Assembly: GCA_022539475.1 (NCBI GenBank)
Contig: VCMS01000219.1
Coordinates: forward strand, 62,001 to 126,000
DNA length: 64,000 nt
Origin: Gracilaria domingensis
Taxonomy: Eukaryota > Rhodophyta > Florideophyceae > Gracilariales > Gracilariaceae
Direction: 5' to 3'
Numbering within the stretch: the stretch's first letter is position 1; the number at the start of each line of letters is the position of its first letter. Under the pieces are notes generated by a model. That model saw nothing but the letters and a program-made list of their open reading frames with translations. It was not told the origin of the DNA and did no database searches. Positions 21,126 to 31,509 of the stretch are shown piece by piece. Position numbers and translations under genes: made by a program.

Positions 21126-22117
21126 TGGATTTAACAGATCGCTTCGCTTCCCACACATTCCTTTCATATGGCATCCGCTCCGAAATCCTAAATCTACCTC
21201 CCTTGCCTCTCTCCTAAGCGAACTCCTAAGATCATCGAACGCGTGGTTTTGCCAAAAACGCACCAACGTTTAACACCTCTATATCTCATCCAGTAAGTTT
21301 TGCACGGATCGGAAGCTGTGCTACAATCCATGGCCAACGCGAAGAAATTACTAGATTCTTCGGTGACTTCGACCGACAGCTTTTCATCACCGACGGCTAT
21401 CACATCTCATAGTGAACCATTGCTATAGATGTGGAAGAAGTCTTCAGCAGATAAGGTCGTTTGTAACGACAAAATGATAAGAACTGTGTATCGCAAGTTT
21501 GCGGAGCCCTACAATTTGCAACACATCACGTGGTACAATGCTCGAAATACTTTGTCATGATGTACTAATGTTAAGTTTAGCTTGTATCTAACATGAGCTC
21601 TGGCTTGATGGGATGAAGAAAAATAAACCGTGCCTCACAATTACAAAAAGGGAGCCACACTCCCTGATTTCTTACAACGCCCCACATCAGCATCCTTTAA
21701 AGACGAAGCATATTAGTTCCCGTCACGTACAGCTGTTTGCTCCCAAAACCTTACATGTCTTGCGAATATCATCAGCAAAGGCTTAATCATGTACGTTTAG
21801 CTACATTGCACAAAGCCGTCCTGAAGAGACTCATTTCCTCGGACTAAGAATTATACTGAAAGAGGAGGTCTCACAAAGATTTCGACACGCGTTGGGAGCG
21901 CGTACGTTTCCTTACACGCTTCTTCAGCTAAGCATGTATTCATCTCAGATACGCAAACGACAAGACGATCTGTTCCGATACAGTATAGTGATCATGCTTT
22001 CCGGAAGAAGAAGTCACCATATCCATGAATGCTGGAGACTGTATTTTTGCACCGTCGTCGTCGTTTTTGGCCTCCATAGGAGTCCCGTTCGCTTGCCTTC
22101 GTGACTTGTGTGAAGCA

Positions 22118-22681
22118 AGAAAAGCGGAGGTTTTGCTTGCGCAGTTCTCTGCGGGTCATGTCTCAGAGCTACGTCCTGTTTCTTCGTACGTGAACAAAAA
22201 AACTCTTCGATGCGAATGCGGTGTACATGTGCACAAGGACTTCTTCTTCTTCTTCTTTAGTATGGTCTGCAACTCCTTATTACGAAGAAGCAGGAAAACT
22301 ACGCTAATCTAGAGGTAATTTTCTCTCCTTAAGAGGGCCAAAATTTTCGACGGGTATTGCTTAATCAAGACTAACAGTGGTTTGTCTTCTCGCTCTCTTG
22401 AGTTAGGGAGCGTGTCCCGCCGGGATACGCTTGTGAGTGGCACCGAAAAAGAACGTGCACAAGGACGTTCAACACATATTGTTTCGATGCCCACACACAA
22501 ACAGATCCCGTAGAGAAGAACTTCTTACAGTAAGCGAAAGAAAAGACAAAACAATGATTGTCATGAGGCAGACCGTCAAAGTTTTTTGGCCTATTGTACG
22601 AGAGAGAGCTACATCTAAAGCGGTGAGCCCTCCCACTACTCCGAAACAAGGAGTAGGGGACCATATTGAAGAAGAAGAAGT
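22118..22681 (+). mobile_element. 3' end of a LINE-type non-LTR retrotransposon
   Basis: Plus-strand fragments encode a reverse transcriptase C-terminal zinc-knuckle region: LRCECG at about 22204 and, after an interruption, DVQHILFRCPHTNRSRREEL at about 22465-22524. This C-x-C...H-x4-C arrangement is typical of the tail of LINE reverse transcriptases. The copy ends in a (GAA)n tail at 22668-22681. The 5' limit is uncertain; the piece is 5'-truncated and not functional. It is split by a second inverted copy at 22241-22454. Confidence 0.65.
22241..22454 (-). mobile_element. Second 5'-truncated LINE copy inserted in inverse orientation
   Basis: Read on the minus strand this piece gives HVLFRCHSQ...SEKTNH, homologous to HILFRCPHTN...SERKDK of the surrounding plus-strand copy, and ends in its own (GAA)n tail (plus-strand TTC run at 22241-22256). 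It is flanked by a perfect 12-bp direct repeat GTGCACAAGGAC (22229-22240 and 22455-22466), a fitting target-site duplication for LINE insertion. Stop codons interrupt the frame. Confidence 0.65.
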
Positions 22682-22684
22682 GAC

Positions 22685-23119
22685 TGTGTATCGACATACG
22701 TAGCGATACACTGTTTCTGTATTTGTCGTCGCCACTCTCGCTCTGCACTTGTTTCCGCTCTTTTGTGTGAGTTCCAAAGGGCGCCTACTGTCTCTTGTCT
22801 TTGTAGGTTTTATATTTTGTGCTGCCTTCGTTCTACACTTAAGCGATCTGTCCTGCTCCAACTGTTTCCTCTGGAGAATGATCATCTTAGTTCTACGGAT
22901 ACAAGCTACTGGTAAACTGTGTTCTGCTTTGTTCTTTGGTACTTCGCTCCTTGTTACCGTTGTGCTCGTCCTTATTACTATCCCTGATGCAGACAGAGAA
23001 ATTTGAAGGGTTCGGCACTCTTGGTACTGCTCTCCGCAGCACTTCGTCAAGGGCAATCAAGGGGGAGAAAAGACTTGTAGTCTGATGGGAACTCTATTTT
23101 CGAAGTTCCCTAACTACTC
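22685..23119. other. Intergenic region, no gene seen
   Basis: About 435 bp downstream of the TPM-RING gene (minus strand). An open frame with a hydrophobic translation is present but has no ATG and no recognisable motif. Confidence 0.45.
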
Positions 23120-24280
23120 TCAATTTGAGCGATCCCAACACTTTTGACACATCATGGTTTCTATATCCAGCGGATTCAACGGCTTCCCAGTTGTCGTTTC
23201 ATAACACTTGGCATGCACGGGATGGTCACACATAAGCCTCCTCCACATAGATTCAATGTTGACAATGATCTCATCACGTAGTGGATCGTCATCATCTATG
23301 CCATTGTATACATTTCCATTACGCTCAGTACAAAACATATCTTCAGGAGCGACGTCCCATGTTCCACCTTCTATATCCTTTCTACAAATTGCGCAAATCT
23401 CGTACTCGTTCTTCTTCCTTAGCTTCTGCGTCTCGACTTTCTTCACAACTGCTTGATACCCATAATCGATAGAAGAAGTGCCTATGATTCGCTCCACACC
23501 GGGAGTCGTACTTGGGAAACTTCTCTTGAGATGATGTTTGGAGCAAGCAATGTAGCACATCAACCCTATCATAGCTAACATTCCCAAGGCGCAAATCGAT
23601 TGAAGAATGGTTCCTAGGCTGTAGCCTACCGTAAATGGCGGTGTTAAATCACTCAGTATAATTCCAACTGCATTCACACTTACATTGAACGCTTGTCCAA
23701 GGTCGCCATCGCGTACATGCTGGAACATAAGGTCTTTCACTCCTTCTTTCATAGCGTTTGTAAGCTTGAGCTTCGCAGTGGTAGTTGGAGAAACAGCGAG
23801 CGCGCGATTGCGAACACTGATCAAAACGATAACTCCATATCCACACGATACATCTCCGACACCCCACTTTCTGATGAGTTTTGTAGCAAACCGACAGGCG
23901 CGCAAGTCCTTTGTGCCTGTCTCCAGTAAAGAACGCCTTAGTGATTCAAGAACGACGGCATAAACTTCTGGTCCTGTCTCTATTCGCGACTTCTTCTCCT
24001 CGCCAAAGCATTGCATTTTCTTGAAACCATGAGTACCCTCGCGAATTTGAGAAAGTTGACGCTCAATGCTTTCAGCTTCCTTCGAAGACAAAAACATGTC
24101 TGGGTCGCAAACATAGTTCAGCTTGTCAGAATGGCCACACTGGCCATTCGTTGCATTTCCCGGATATGGCACTTCTTCATATATCCAAGCTCTTCCTTGA
24201 ACCACCGGTATCGCGCAGATCAAAGCAATCAAGTTTGTGACTTTCAAAAGTCGAGAGAAATATTCCTTACGCGACACCAT
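23120..24280 (-). CDS. TPM-domain membrane protein with C-terminal RING-like cysteine domain
   Basis: 386 aa from the ATG at 24280, chosen because it gives a signal peptide (residues 1-30, ...VTNLIALICAIPVVQG). The frame stays open to about 24646 but the extra sequence has no family features. Residues about 58-210 resemble a TPM domain (FLSSKEAESIERQLSQI; YGVIVLISVRNRAL), a fold found in TLP18.3-type thylakoid proteins and in bacterial membrane proteins. A transmembrane segment follows at about 220-246. The C-terminal tail (296-381) has paired metal-ligand-type residues: C296/C299, C317, C351, H356, C359, C378/C381, arranged like a RING variant. Predicted topology is lumenal/extracellular TPM domain and cytosolic zinc-binding tail. 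E3 ligase function is possible but unproven. I do not know a named homolog with this architecture. Confidence 0.8.
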   Translation of the reverse strand: MVSRKEYFSRLLKVTNLIALICAIPVVQGRAWIYEEVPYPGNATNGQCGHSDKLNYVCDPDMFLSSKEAESIERQLSQIREGTHGFKKMQCFGEEKKSRIETGPEVYAVVLESLRRSLLETGTKDLRACRFATKLIRKWGVGDVSCGYGVIVLISVRNRALAVSPTTTAKLKLTNAMKEGVKDLMFQHVRDGDLGQAFNVSVNAVGIILSDLTPPFTVGYSLGTILQSICALGMLAMIGLMCYIACSKHHLKRSFPSTTPGVERIIGTSSIDYGYQAVVKKVETQKLRKKNEYEICAICRKDIEGGTWDVAPEDMFCTERNGNVYNGIDDDDPLRDEIIVNIESMWRRLMCDHPVHAKCYETTTGKPLNPLDIETMMCQKCWDRSN

Positions 24281-24649
24281 GTAGAAGCCCTTGTATCCTA
24301 TAGGACAAGAAATTGGTAATGCATCGTGCGATTGGCAAGACCCACAAAGCTTGACCTCAAAGGGACAGCGACAGAGGATGTTTCCGCAACCATTGTCAGA
24401 ACAAGAAAGCAGAACAATCAGCCTGAAACGGTACGGAATGAGATGGCCCTTGAGTTGAATAACCAAGATGGGCGGGCCGACTGGCCTCGAAGTAGTCTTG
24501 AAAATACAGTGCCAAAGATAAACCTCAAAGAATCGAAAGCGTTCAGTGGTTGAATCATGACATGGCCCATGATTTGGTGGCTTCTCAATCTTTGTCGTAG
24601 GTATTGTTATGAAAAGGGGGCACAAACAAGTTGTGCCCCTTCTCACCTT

Positions 24650-24940
24650 TTAAGAGTAAGAAGAAGAGGAAGGGCAGGATGGGATATGCGACAATTCTGC
24701 ACCACCGGCCTCGATCCAGACATCAGTACACGACGATAGGACTTCTGCTCCGTCAACCACAAAGAACCAGGGTAAACACTCGTGGGTGGTTCCGGAAATG
24801 CGGAGGTTTTTGCCAGGGTGAGCTTGAGAAACGTGCGGACTCCAGCAGTTTGGAGAATATACTACCAGAATCATCTCAAACTGCCAACCTGACTGTTTCC
24901 ATTCCTGAGACAGTTTGCTCCTCCCCAATTCTTCATCCAT
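24650..24940 (-). CDS. Small hypothetical protein, 96 aa
   Basis: ATG-initiated frame, not recognised. The sequence MDEELGRSKLSQEW... contains FFVVDGAEVL and ends in a Ser run. No domain, signal peptide or membrane segment. It starts close to a GTAAGT-like site (near 24960) and could be one exon of a longer gene, but no consistent splice model was found. It sits upstream of the TPM-RING gene on the same strand. Confidence 0.25.
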   Translation of the reverse strand: MDEELGRSKLSQEWKQSGWQFEMILVVYSPNCWSPHVSQAHPGKNLRISGTTHECLPWFFVVDGAEVLSSCTDVWIEAGGAELSHIPSCPSSSSYS

Positions 24941-25940
24941 GGCAGCTTTTCAGGTTACATTAACTTACTGTTGTGAACAGCAGTAGCAGTAGAATCGGAC
25001 ATCTCCCGATTATTCTTGTCAGCAGCATCTCTGTACACTCTGCCTTTATTACACCTCCTTCTCGCTTGTGGTGGCCTGTTAGTCTAACTTTCATTCATTC
25101 TCGAGTAGTATGGCTTCCACTTCTTGAGGGTCCAAGAAAAGGGCCTTTCGACAATTTTCAGACTTGGTTTCGCTACTCAAGAACTTGTAAGGTATAAAGA
25201 ATTGAATCGTTCTGCTTCTTCCTGCTTGAATTTTTCGTATCTCCTTTATAATATGATGAATGCTGTGATCGAACCTTCAGTACTGCGGTCGGAAGAGGAA
25301 CAATTAGTTCTAAACAAAAACCACCGCTTTGTCAGGGCATGGTCAGGGCAGAAAGAATTTTATCTTGTCTTGATGTGCTTTGGAGAAGAAAGGCTTTCTT
25401 TACAATCGTGTGGGTCAGCGCACATGCTTGTTGCGCTGAAAGAGAGCTTTTCTCTTTATCACAGGTGCCTTGCTTGTGCGACCTGCCCCTAGTACAATTG
25501 CAAAGCGTTAGCTAGAGGAGTGGGAGGGTTGGGTTCGAAAAGCGAACGCAAAGCGGAGTGCGCTGGTGTAAAGAGCGAACGATCGTGGCAAGATCCGAAC
25601 GATCGACAGAGATCTGACGAAGGCCGCCGCCACCAACGTCGAGCTCCAGGCTTGAATGATAAAATGGCGCACTCCTCATCCAAATAAATTCTTTTCTTCG
25701 TTCCTTGAAATACCATCAATCGCGCCAAGTGTCCGGGGAATAGCGGTAAAAGTCACAAAGCGACCGGAAAATGCTTACACCAAACCTTCTGTAAGAGTAG
25801 TTGGTTGTCAATAAACAACGTGCTCTTTTTGTCTTCAAAATATTTACAACGTTCGATCTAACAATGACGCAATTTATTATAACGCAAACCTGTATTAACT
25901 CAATGAAGCAGATGTAGATCTCAAAGCAATATTATATAAC
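24941..25940. other. Intergenic region with a dispersed motif copy
   Basis: No supportable gene. It contains the third, inverted copy of the ~30-bp dispersed motif at 25683-25714, and base composition turns AT-rich from about 25760. Confidence 0.45.
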
Positions 25941-26817
25941 TCAATTCACCACAATTTCTTCAATATCGTCAGACTTCACGTATTTGTTGTCGGGAGCTTT
26001 TAATTCTACATAAAAGACTCGCATTCCTTCTCCAAAGTTCAACATTTTCTTTACCAGAACATGGCTTTCAACACTAAAGGGTAGTTGAATGTGACAAAAA
26101 GACTGAAAATTGCTCCGATTTTTCTGCTCGTATTTCCTTCAATGCCTTTTCAAAGCCTCCAATTTTGAGGTGGTAATCTTGCAGTGGTTAAAATTGTTTG
26201 GTTAACCATGCTTTAAATAACAGTTTCGGATTAGTCATAATCTCCGGCCAATCAATTATAACTTCAAAAACATTTTCACGCTTGACAATCTGACCAAATA
26301 CATTTCCTTTCGTTATGCCAGCCGGAAGCAATACTGCAAGACAGAGATAATTCACCAATGTCTCTCCGTGCTCCCAAGCCGATTTCAATGCCAAGGCTGT
26401 GAATTCAGTTGCATACTGTTTTTTCCAACGACAGAATCGTCAAGATTGTCATCAATCTCGTCTTTTTCCGCTAATACGTTTTCTTCGTCTTCTGCAAGAT
26501 GTGCGTGGGTTTGAAGAAAAGCACCTGAATTAAGCGGCTTCAATGTTTGCTCAGCAAAATCTTAGCGATTTTGTTAGATTTAAGTTTATAGACAATATAT
26601 GTTAAATATGACTTACCATGTTCTTTAGCTTTCTCCGCTCTGATCTTGTTGTATTTATTCCAAAAAGTAGCCAACAAAAATGGCTGAAATAAGCGGTTCA
26701 TTTTTTAACATCTGGAGCAGCTTCTTCTCCTGTTAGATCGCCGCAGTCAAAAATTTGATGCAATCAACGAACGGCAGCGGATTTATCAGTTAGTCTAGGA
26801 CGCTTAGTTTGAGACAT
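25941..26817 (-). pseudogene. Broken AT-rich gene of unknown function with one intron
   Basis: On the minus strand an ATG at 26817 opens MSQTKRPRLTDKSAAVR, followed by two in-frame stops; then AACATG|GTAAGT (intron donor at 26616) and TTAATTCAG (acceptor at 26525) define a 92-nt intron. Downstream coding continues as AFLQTHAHLAEDEENV, then after a frameshift as EFTALALKSAWEHGE...NVFEVIIDWPEI (26188-26394) and after another break as FYVELKAPDNKYVKSDDIEE, ending at a TGA at 25941-25943. The pieces together would make roughly 260 residues. I do not recognise the family. Composition is clearly more AT-rich than the flanking genes, so it may be a decayed transferred or mobile-element gene. Frame breaks could in part be sequence errors. 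Confidence 0.45.
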
Positions 26818-27707
26818 GATGCTGCTTGATGCTGACGGGTAAATGCAAGAATTTGAGCGAAAATAATAAATACTGTCCTCGTTCTATGCTGCAGCATTCA
26901 TTGAACCTTTATATACTAGGCTTTTCTCAAGGTAGACATGCTTGAAATATATGGTGACGTTAGAAAAATAGTAAACTGTTCTGAACATATTTCTCGCGGT
27001 ACAAAAAGCACCAATAGACAACAGGGAATAAACTATTGCTGTCTTCATATCACTGGACACTTTGTATTCGCTTACCCTGGCCATTTCGAATTTAAGATGC
27101 AAGTGGTATATGTCGTGCGCGCCAAATTTTTGAGACATATCCCTTCATTTTTCTGAACTCTACTTTATTAAAGCCGTGTTATTTATGCCATTTGTGATGA
27201 TTCAGTCAATGCAATACATTAACGCCATATGTGGTCACTAGTTTTCGTCAAAGTGGAGGTACCCAAAAGCATTCCCTCCAGTTTGTTCAATTTTTTTATC
27301 TCTATTCCAAAACAAAATGATTGATCTTAAAGTTCTATAGAGTAGGAAGATTACAAAAAAGTGTCACAGTTTTCTGCCTTCTATAACAGTTGTACCAATG
27401 AACTGAAAATCGAACTATTCCATGAATCTGGCTACGTTTTGCAAGTTAACTTTACGTTTATCTCAAGTGTAACTGCTGCAATGTTCTTTATGTTGTTGCT
27501 GGTAACCGATACTGCAGAAAGGATTACGTTTATCCATTTTAAACAAAAAGTGAATCGAAATCGAAGCTATATACAAAAGTGGATACAATTGTAGAGCAAA
27601 ACGTGCTCGCCCAATACACGGGTGTAGGACAACGCGAGTGCGTGGAATCGTTGACGATAGTGCTCTATAACTCGCCATGCGAGACGTATCTGCCATGGAA
27701 AGTTGTA
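26818..27707. other. AT-rich region, no gene seen
   Basis: About 890 bp, AT-rich like the preceding pseudogene, without a convincing open frame. It marks the end of the host-gene part of the window. Confidence 0.45.
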
Positions 27708-28216
27708 TGAAGAATGGCCCAATTTTGGGGATTTCTGGCTAATTTTATTTGGTACCCCCTGGGGTTGGCGCCAAAAAATGGCAGGTTATCACTGAATGGT
27801 CGCGTGTACGCGCGTGGTTATTTTGACCCTTTCACAGGTGAATTTGGTTCAATACTCGAATAGTTTACTGGCCGCTGCCGCGGGTTGCACACCTTCCACC
27901 TGTGTGGACCTGCACAAGCGTGCACTTTATTTATTTAATTTAGTTCAACTAAGTAATCGGTTACGATATAAGGAGGTGACCTCGCGGCCACCTCCGCCCC
28001 TCAGTAAAGGGTAACCGAGTTCAGCTCTGAACTGTTTCGCAATCGCGAAGTGTACAACTCCTTCCGGAGAAACACCGCGTACGGTACGAATCAGCTTCAT
28101 CCCTCGGGATCATTCAGGCAATACTGACCATTGTGGCCTTGCCTTCGGGCTGTTTTACTCCGTGTCTTCGGACTGTTTCTGTTTCTTATTTGTGCAGTTG
28201 TACTGCTTTCACCACA
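27708..28216 (+). repeat. Possible diverged LTR next to a tRNA primer-binding-like site
   Basis: Begins TGAAGAATGGCCCAATTTTG, similar to the inner CCCAATTTTGG stretch of the LTRs further right, and ends near ACCACA directly followed by ATTGGTAGCG, which could be a primer-binding site (TGG...). The internal similarity is weak, so this is tentative. Confidence 0.3.
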
Positions 28217-28233
28217 ATTGGTAGCGTTTCCGT

Positions 28234-29207
28234 TGTGGGGCAAACTCGGAAGAGTGAAACCCACCAGACTGTCCGAAGGTCCGCTCTCGTGAGGGATCGC
28301 AGACCAGTGACAGAGCCCTCTGTACCACCGTAACTCGGTTGTAAGGCCGAAGTGGCAACTGCCTATACCTACAGAGGTGCTAGGCCACGTGGTGAGGAAA
28401 CGATGAGAAACTCCAGAGATGGGGTGGTATCGGCAACGATGAAACACGACCAACGACAGGTGTAGTCCCGAGAGGGAAAGCAACAGAAAACAACAACCAA
28501 ACAACACCCACACGCGACGGGTAGGGCCTCCTCGGCACTGTGCCCGGAGCGGGGCGAGATCCTCCAACGGTAATGCACGGGTTTCCGTAAACACGGCAAA
28601 ACTCTATACAGAGTCGGATCACTTCGTAATCTAGTCCTATACTTCCTCGGTACGACCCTCAGGTCCCCACATCAACGACAGATGTTCCTCAAAGGTACCG
28701 AGAGGGTAGGACCACCGTAACCAGACGTGGCTATACTCGCGAGAGTGATAACCCACGTAGGCGGTTGGCGCCAGAGCCTCACTCGTGTAGAGTCCACTCA
28801 GGAGAGCGCTACTCGACAAAGAGTTCACTTAGAAGTGCTCGGGTTGACTTTACAAAGGTGCTCGCGACGACGAGGTCGAGCTCACCTAAGTAGGTCTAAA
28901 CTAACTATTTACACGTGGTGCACACCCGCAGGGGTCCGTACACGTGGCTAGCCCAGTGTCAGGCACCTCAGGTGCACTACCTATTGTCCCGTAATATGCA
29001 CACACACGGTGGTGTAGTACACGCGTCCACCTAGCGGTATTGGCCAGCAATGGCAACCCTGATTACAGGTAACTGTGGGAAAGCCATTCCAAAAGTAACC
29101 GCCAAAATTGGGTCCAACTCATAACTTTTCGAGTGCATCCTCGTATCACTCCCCTGAGTATATGAGGCGCATCATCCTGATAACCACGCAAAATGCGTTG
29201 CTCTACA
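28234..29207 (-). repeat. 3' LTR of element Z (974 bp)
   Basis: On the minus strand it starts TGTAGAGC directly after the polypurine tract and ends GCCCCACA. It is nearly identical, with a few substitutions and single-base indels, to the plus-strand LTR at 57448-58421, which has exactly the same length. Homology between the two stops at the terminal CA, which defines the end. Confidence 0.85.
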
Positions 29208-29208
29208 T

Positions 29209-29222
29209 CTCCCCCTCCTTAG
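29209..29222 (-). promoter_or_regulatory. Polypurine tract of element Z
   Basis: CTAAGGAGGGGGAG read on the minus strand, immediately before the LTR start TG. The same 14-mer recurs inside pol of element C at 60575-60588 and 63727-63740. PPTs prime plus-strand DNA synthesis in LTR retrotransposons. Confidence 0.75.
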
Positions 29223-29286
29223 AGCCGAGAACGACTTCGAGGCTGAAGTTTTGTGCGAAACGCAAGTACGTAAATACGTCACAATC

Positions 29287-31140
29287 ATGAGCGGTACCAA
29301 CTCCTCGGTTTCTATACCTCGCAAGCGCGATACACACTCAAGCGAACAGAGTATTCAAGTATCCGAACTCGATCACAGTACATCATCTGTCATTTCGATG
29401 AACCGGAATCAGTTTCCTCATCACCCGACGGGTCAGGCGAGCGCGTCGAACTACCCTCAGCCGGGTTCTGCGACGGCTCCACTGCCTCAGTCTCAACCGA
29501 TGGTCCCGGTGAACGTTCCGTTATGGAATTCAGCGCAAGCGATGCCGCTGATGGCGAACCAAGCTGGTTGGATATCGAAGGAATCTCTCGCAGTACGCGA
29601 TCCACTCCGTGATGGGTTTGCGTTCAGCCGTGCACCGTGGTTTCATCCGGTAGCTGTTAACGATGACACTCTCCTGGAGTCGTATGCCGAAAACGGCTTC
29701 CTACCGGGCGGTCTGCCGTTAGCGGTAGTGCAATCCCCAGAATGGAAAGTTCGTATAGCGATCGACCCGATGCTCCTCCGGTACGATACCCGCGAGGGTG
29801 AGAACCTGAACACCGCGCGCGCGGAACACGCGAAGTTGGCGTACAAGAGACTCAGTCGAGTGCACCTCGAGCACCTGGTTCCACCGTCATATGGGTTCGA
29901 TACTCCGTTCTACCGTACTTTCGGTGAAGTCCGATATGGAGACAACTTGGCGACGTTCGACCATGCGCGGTACGCTGGCGATGGCCCGACCACATCGAGG
30001 TTGATGTTGTGCTGGAATCAGCCCATACTCCGAGCGGAGTTCCGTTATCTTCGCAAGAACGCTTCCCAGGGTGGGTTCGTCAACCGCATTCGGTTTGAGC
30101 GGAAAGCTCGTTCCCGTCATGGGTATCTGATTCAGTACCCGAATATCGAGACCGAGAGGTACAGACCGCAGGCCTTTGTTGGACGGTTCCCTCCTCTACC
30201 AGATTGGTGGCGTGATGTGGAGGTACCCAAAGGGTGTTTTGCAGAACTGCCTCCGTGCTTGAGTTACATCGGCTCCCGATTGATCAACGATCCGCGTTCA
30301 GGATGGTGGGGTCTCGTAGCCGGCGAGTGGGCGGCACGCGTAGCAGCGTTTCTCCTCTGGGAGGCTTACGACAACTACCGTGTTTGGTATATTCCGCCGA
30401 TGCTTCGCAGCATTATCCGCTCGCTGGATTTGCACACTCCCTTGGGGTCCGAAGAGAACGTGGATGAGATCCATTACATCTTGGATGTTATCGATGGAGT
30501 CGATTGGGAAACGATGCCCCGTTCGCAACGCGGGAAAGGTCCTCGTCGTCACTACGACCGCTCACCCGGTAGGAGACATCCCACCGCAGGAGATTTCGTG
30601 TATTACGACCCATGGGAGGGTACGATGACGACTAGCGCGTATGCCGAGTGGGCAGCGAACCAGCCACGGTCGATTCCAGACAGTCACCCCGTTGGGTTCA
30701 TGTTCAGTGACAACTGGGTCGCCCCAGTAGATCTGGATGATCCGAACATGGATACTGGTGGAGAGGCGGCTGGAGCACTCGTCGAGATGGACCAGGAGTT
30801 GGTGAACGACCTACCGGCGGCGAATCAGGTGTTGCGCGCCAGCGGCGGGGTAGCCCAGGCTCCTGTGGGTTGGAATGTTCCGACTCAAGCGAGTGTTCCG
30901 GTGGTGGGTCCGGCCCCTGTACCGGCTACCGTTCCTTCGGTCCTTCCGGCCCCGACAGCTCCGGTCGCTCCGGGAGATTCTCCGGCGAACATCGCGATGT
31001 TGCGCGCCAGTCTCCAGAACGCTGGAATTATCGTGCCCGATCATCTCACCACTATGGCAGGGATACTGGCTTACGCCGTTCCGCACCCTTCGCAGGGTCC
31101 CTCCGGTAGCGGCGGTGCCGGTCCCTCATCGGGGGTGTAA
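29287..31140 (+). CDS. Antisense accessory ORF of the Ty3/gypsy element, unknown function
   Basis: 617 aa from the ATG at 29287; the frame is open a little further upstream without an ATG. It lies between the chromodomain and the 3' LTR of element Z but on the opposite strand to gag-pol, reading away from the LTR. Residues 1-90 are Ser/Thr/Gln/Pro-rich; about 90-460 form a Trp- and Arg-rich region with blocks such as SPEWKVRIAIDPM and FLLWEAYDNYRVWYIPP; the tail is Pro/Val/Ala-rich and ends GGAGPSSGV. No signal peptide, membrane span or known domain is visible, so it is not env-like. A frame-broken copy lies in element B (55346-57367) and weak traces in element A. Antisense extra ORFs at this position are known in some plant Ty3/gypsy lineages, but I cannot link this protein to them. 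Confidence 0.8.
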   Translation: MSGTNSSVSIPRKRDTHSSEQSIQVSELDHSTSSVISMNRNQFPHHPTGQASASNYPQPGSATAPLPQSQPMVPVNVPLWNSAQAMPLMANQAGWISKESLAVRDPLRDGFAFSRAPWFHPVAVNDDTLLESYAENGFLPGGLPLAVVQSPEWKVRIAIDPMLLRYDTREGENLNTARAEHAKLAYKRLSRVHLEHLVPPSYGFDTPFYRTFGEVRYGDNLATFDHARYAGDGPTTSRLMLCWNQPILRAEFRYLRKNASQGGFVNRIRFERKARSRHGYLIQYPNIETERYRPQAFVGRFPPLPDWWRDVEVPKGCFAELPPCLSYIGSRLINDPRSGWWGLVAGEWAARVAAFLLWEAYDNYRVWYIPPMLRSIIRSLDLHTPLGSEENVDEIHYILDVIDGVDWETMPRSQRGKGPRRHYDRSPGRRHPTAGDFVYYDPWEGTMTTSAYAEWAANQPRSIPDSHPVGFMFSDNWVAPVDLDDPNMDTGGEAAGALVEMDQELVNDLPAANQVLRASGGVAQAPVGWNVPTQASVPVVGPAPVPATVPSVLPAPTAPVAPGDSPANIAMLRASLQNAGIIVPDHLTTMAGILAYAVPHPSQGPSGSGGAGPSSGV

Positions 31141-31509
31141 GATGACCAGCAGGGCTGGAGGACTTGGTCCTTAGTATAAGATAGAAACAGTAAAACCATC
31201 TAGTGGTAACTTTCCCTTCACCCTTTTGCCTGTTCTCCACGAACTTGATCGATCTTCGATTACTTCTTCACTCACACTGTGTTCAAGTGTACTTCACTTC
31301 TTTGGTGCTTCTTCTACTCTAACCGTTTTAAATCGGTACAACCGGCATTTCGGTATGCTCTTCTTTCTTTCTTCTCACTTCCTCTAGTTCAGTCTTCACC
31401 GCTTCACTGGTCTTCTTCCTTCATTCATCCCTACACAGGAGGGGTCAACTCTCCATTCTGAGTCTTCCGCATCGCGGTATAGTTGAAAGCTCCTCACCGG
31501 GAACGGTTC

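Larger units (their letters stand above)
20835..22117. other. Intergenic region upstream of RRP44
   Basis: About 1.3 kb without a supportable gene; contains the RRP44 promoter region and two palindromes (20995-21013 and 21079-21125). Confidence 0.5.

Noticed and set aside
22749-23006. 85-codon hydrophobic frame
   Set aside because: No ATG, no conserved motif, and it lies in the 3' region of the TPM-RING gene.
27784-28020. Polypurine/LTR-like signals suggesting a complete LTR element left of Z
   Set aside because: Similarity to the other LTRs is limited to a short stretch; only a tentative LTR-like feature was kept.
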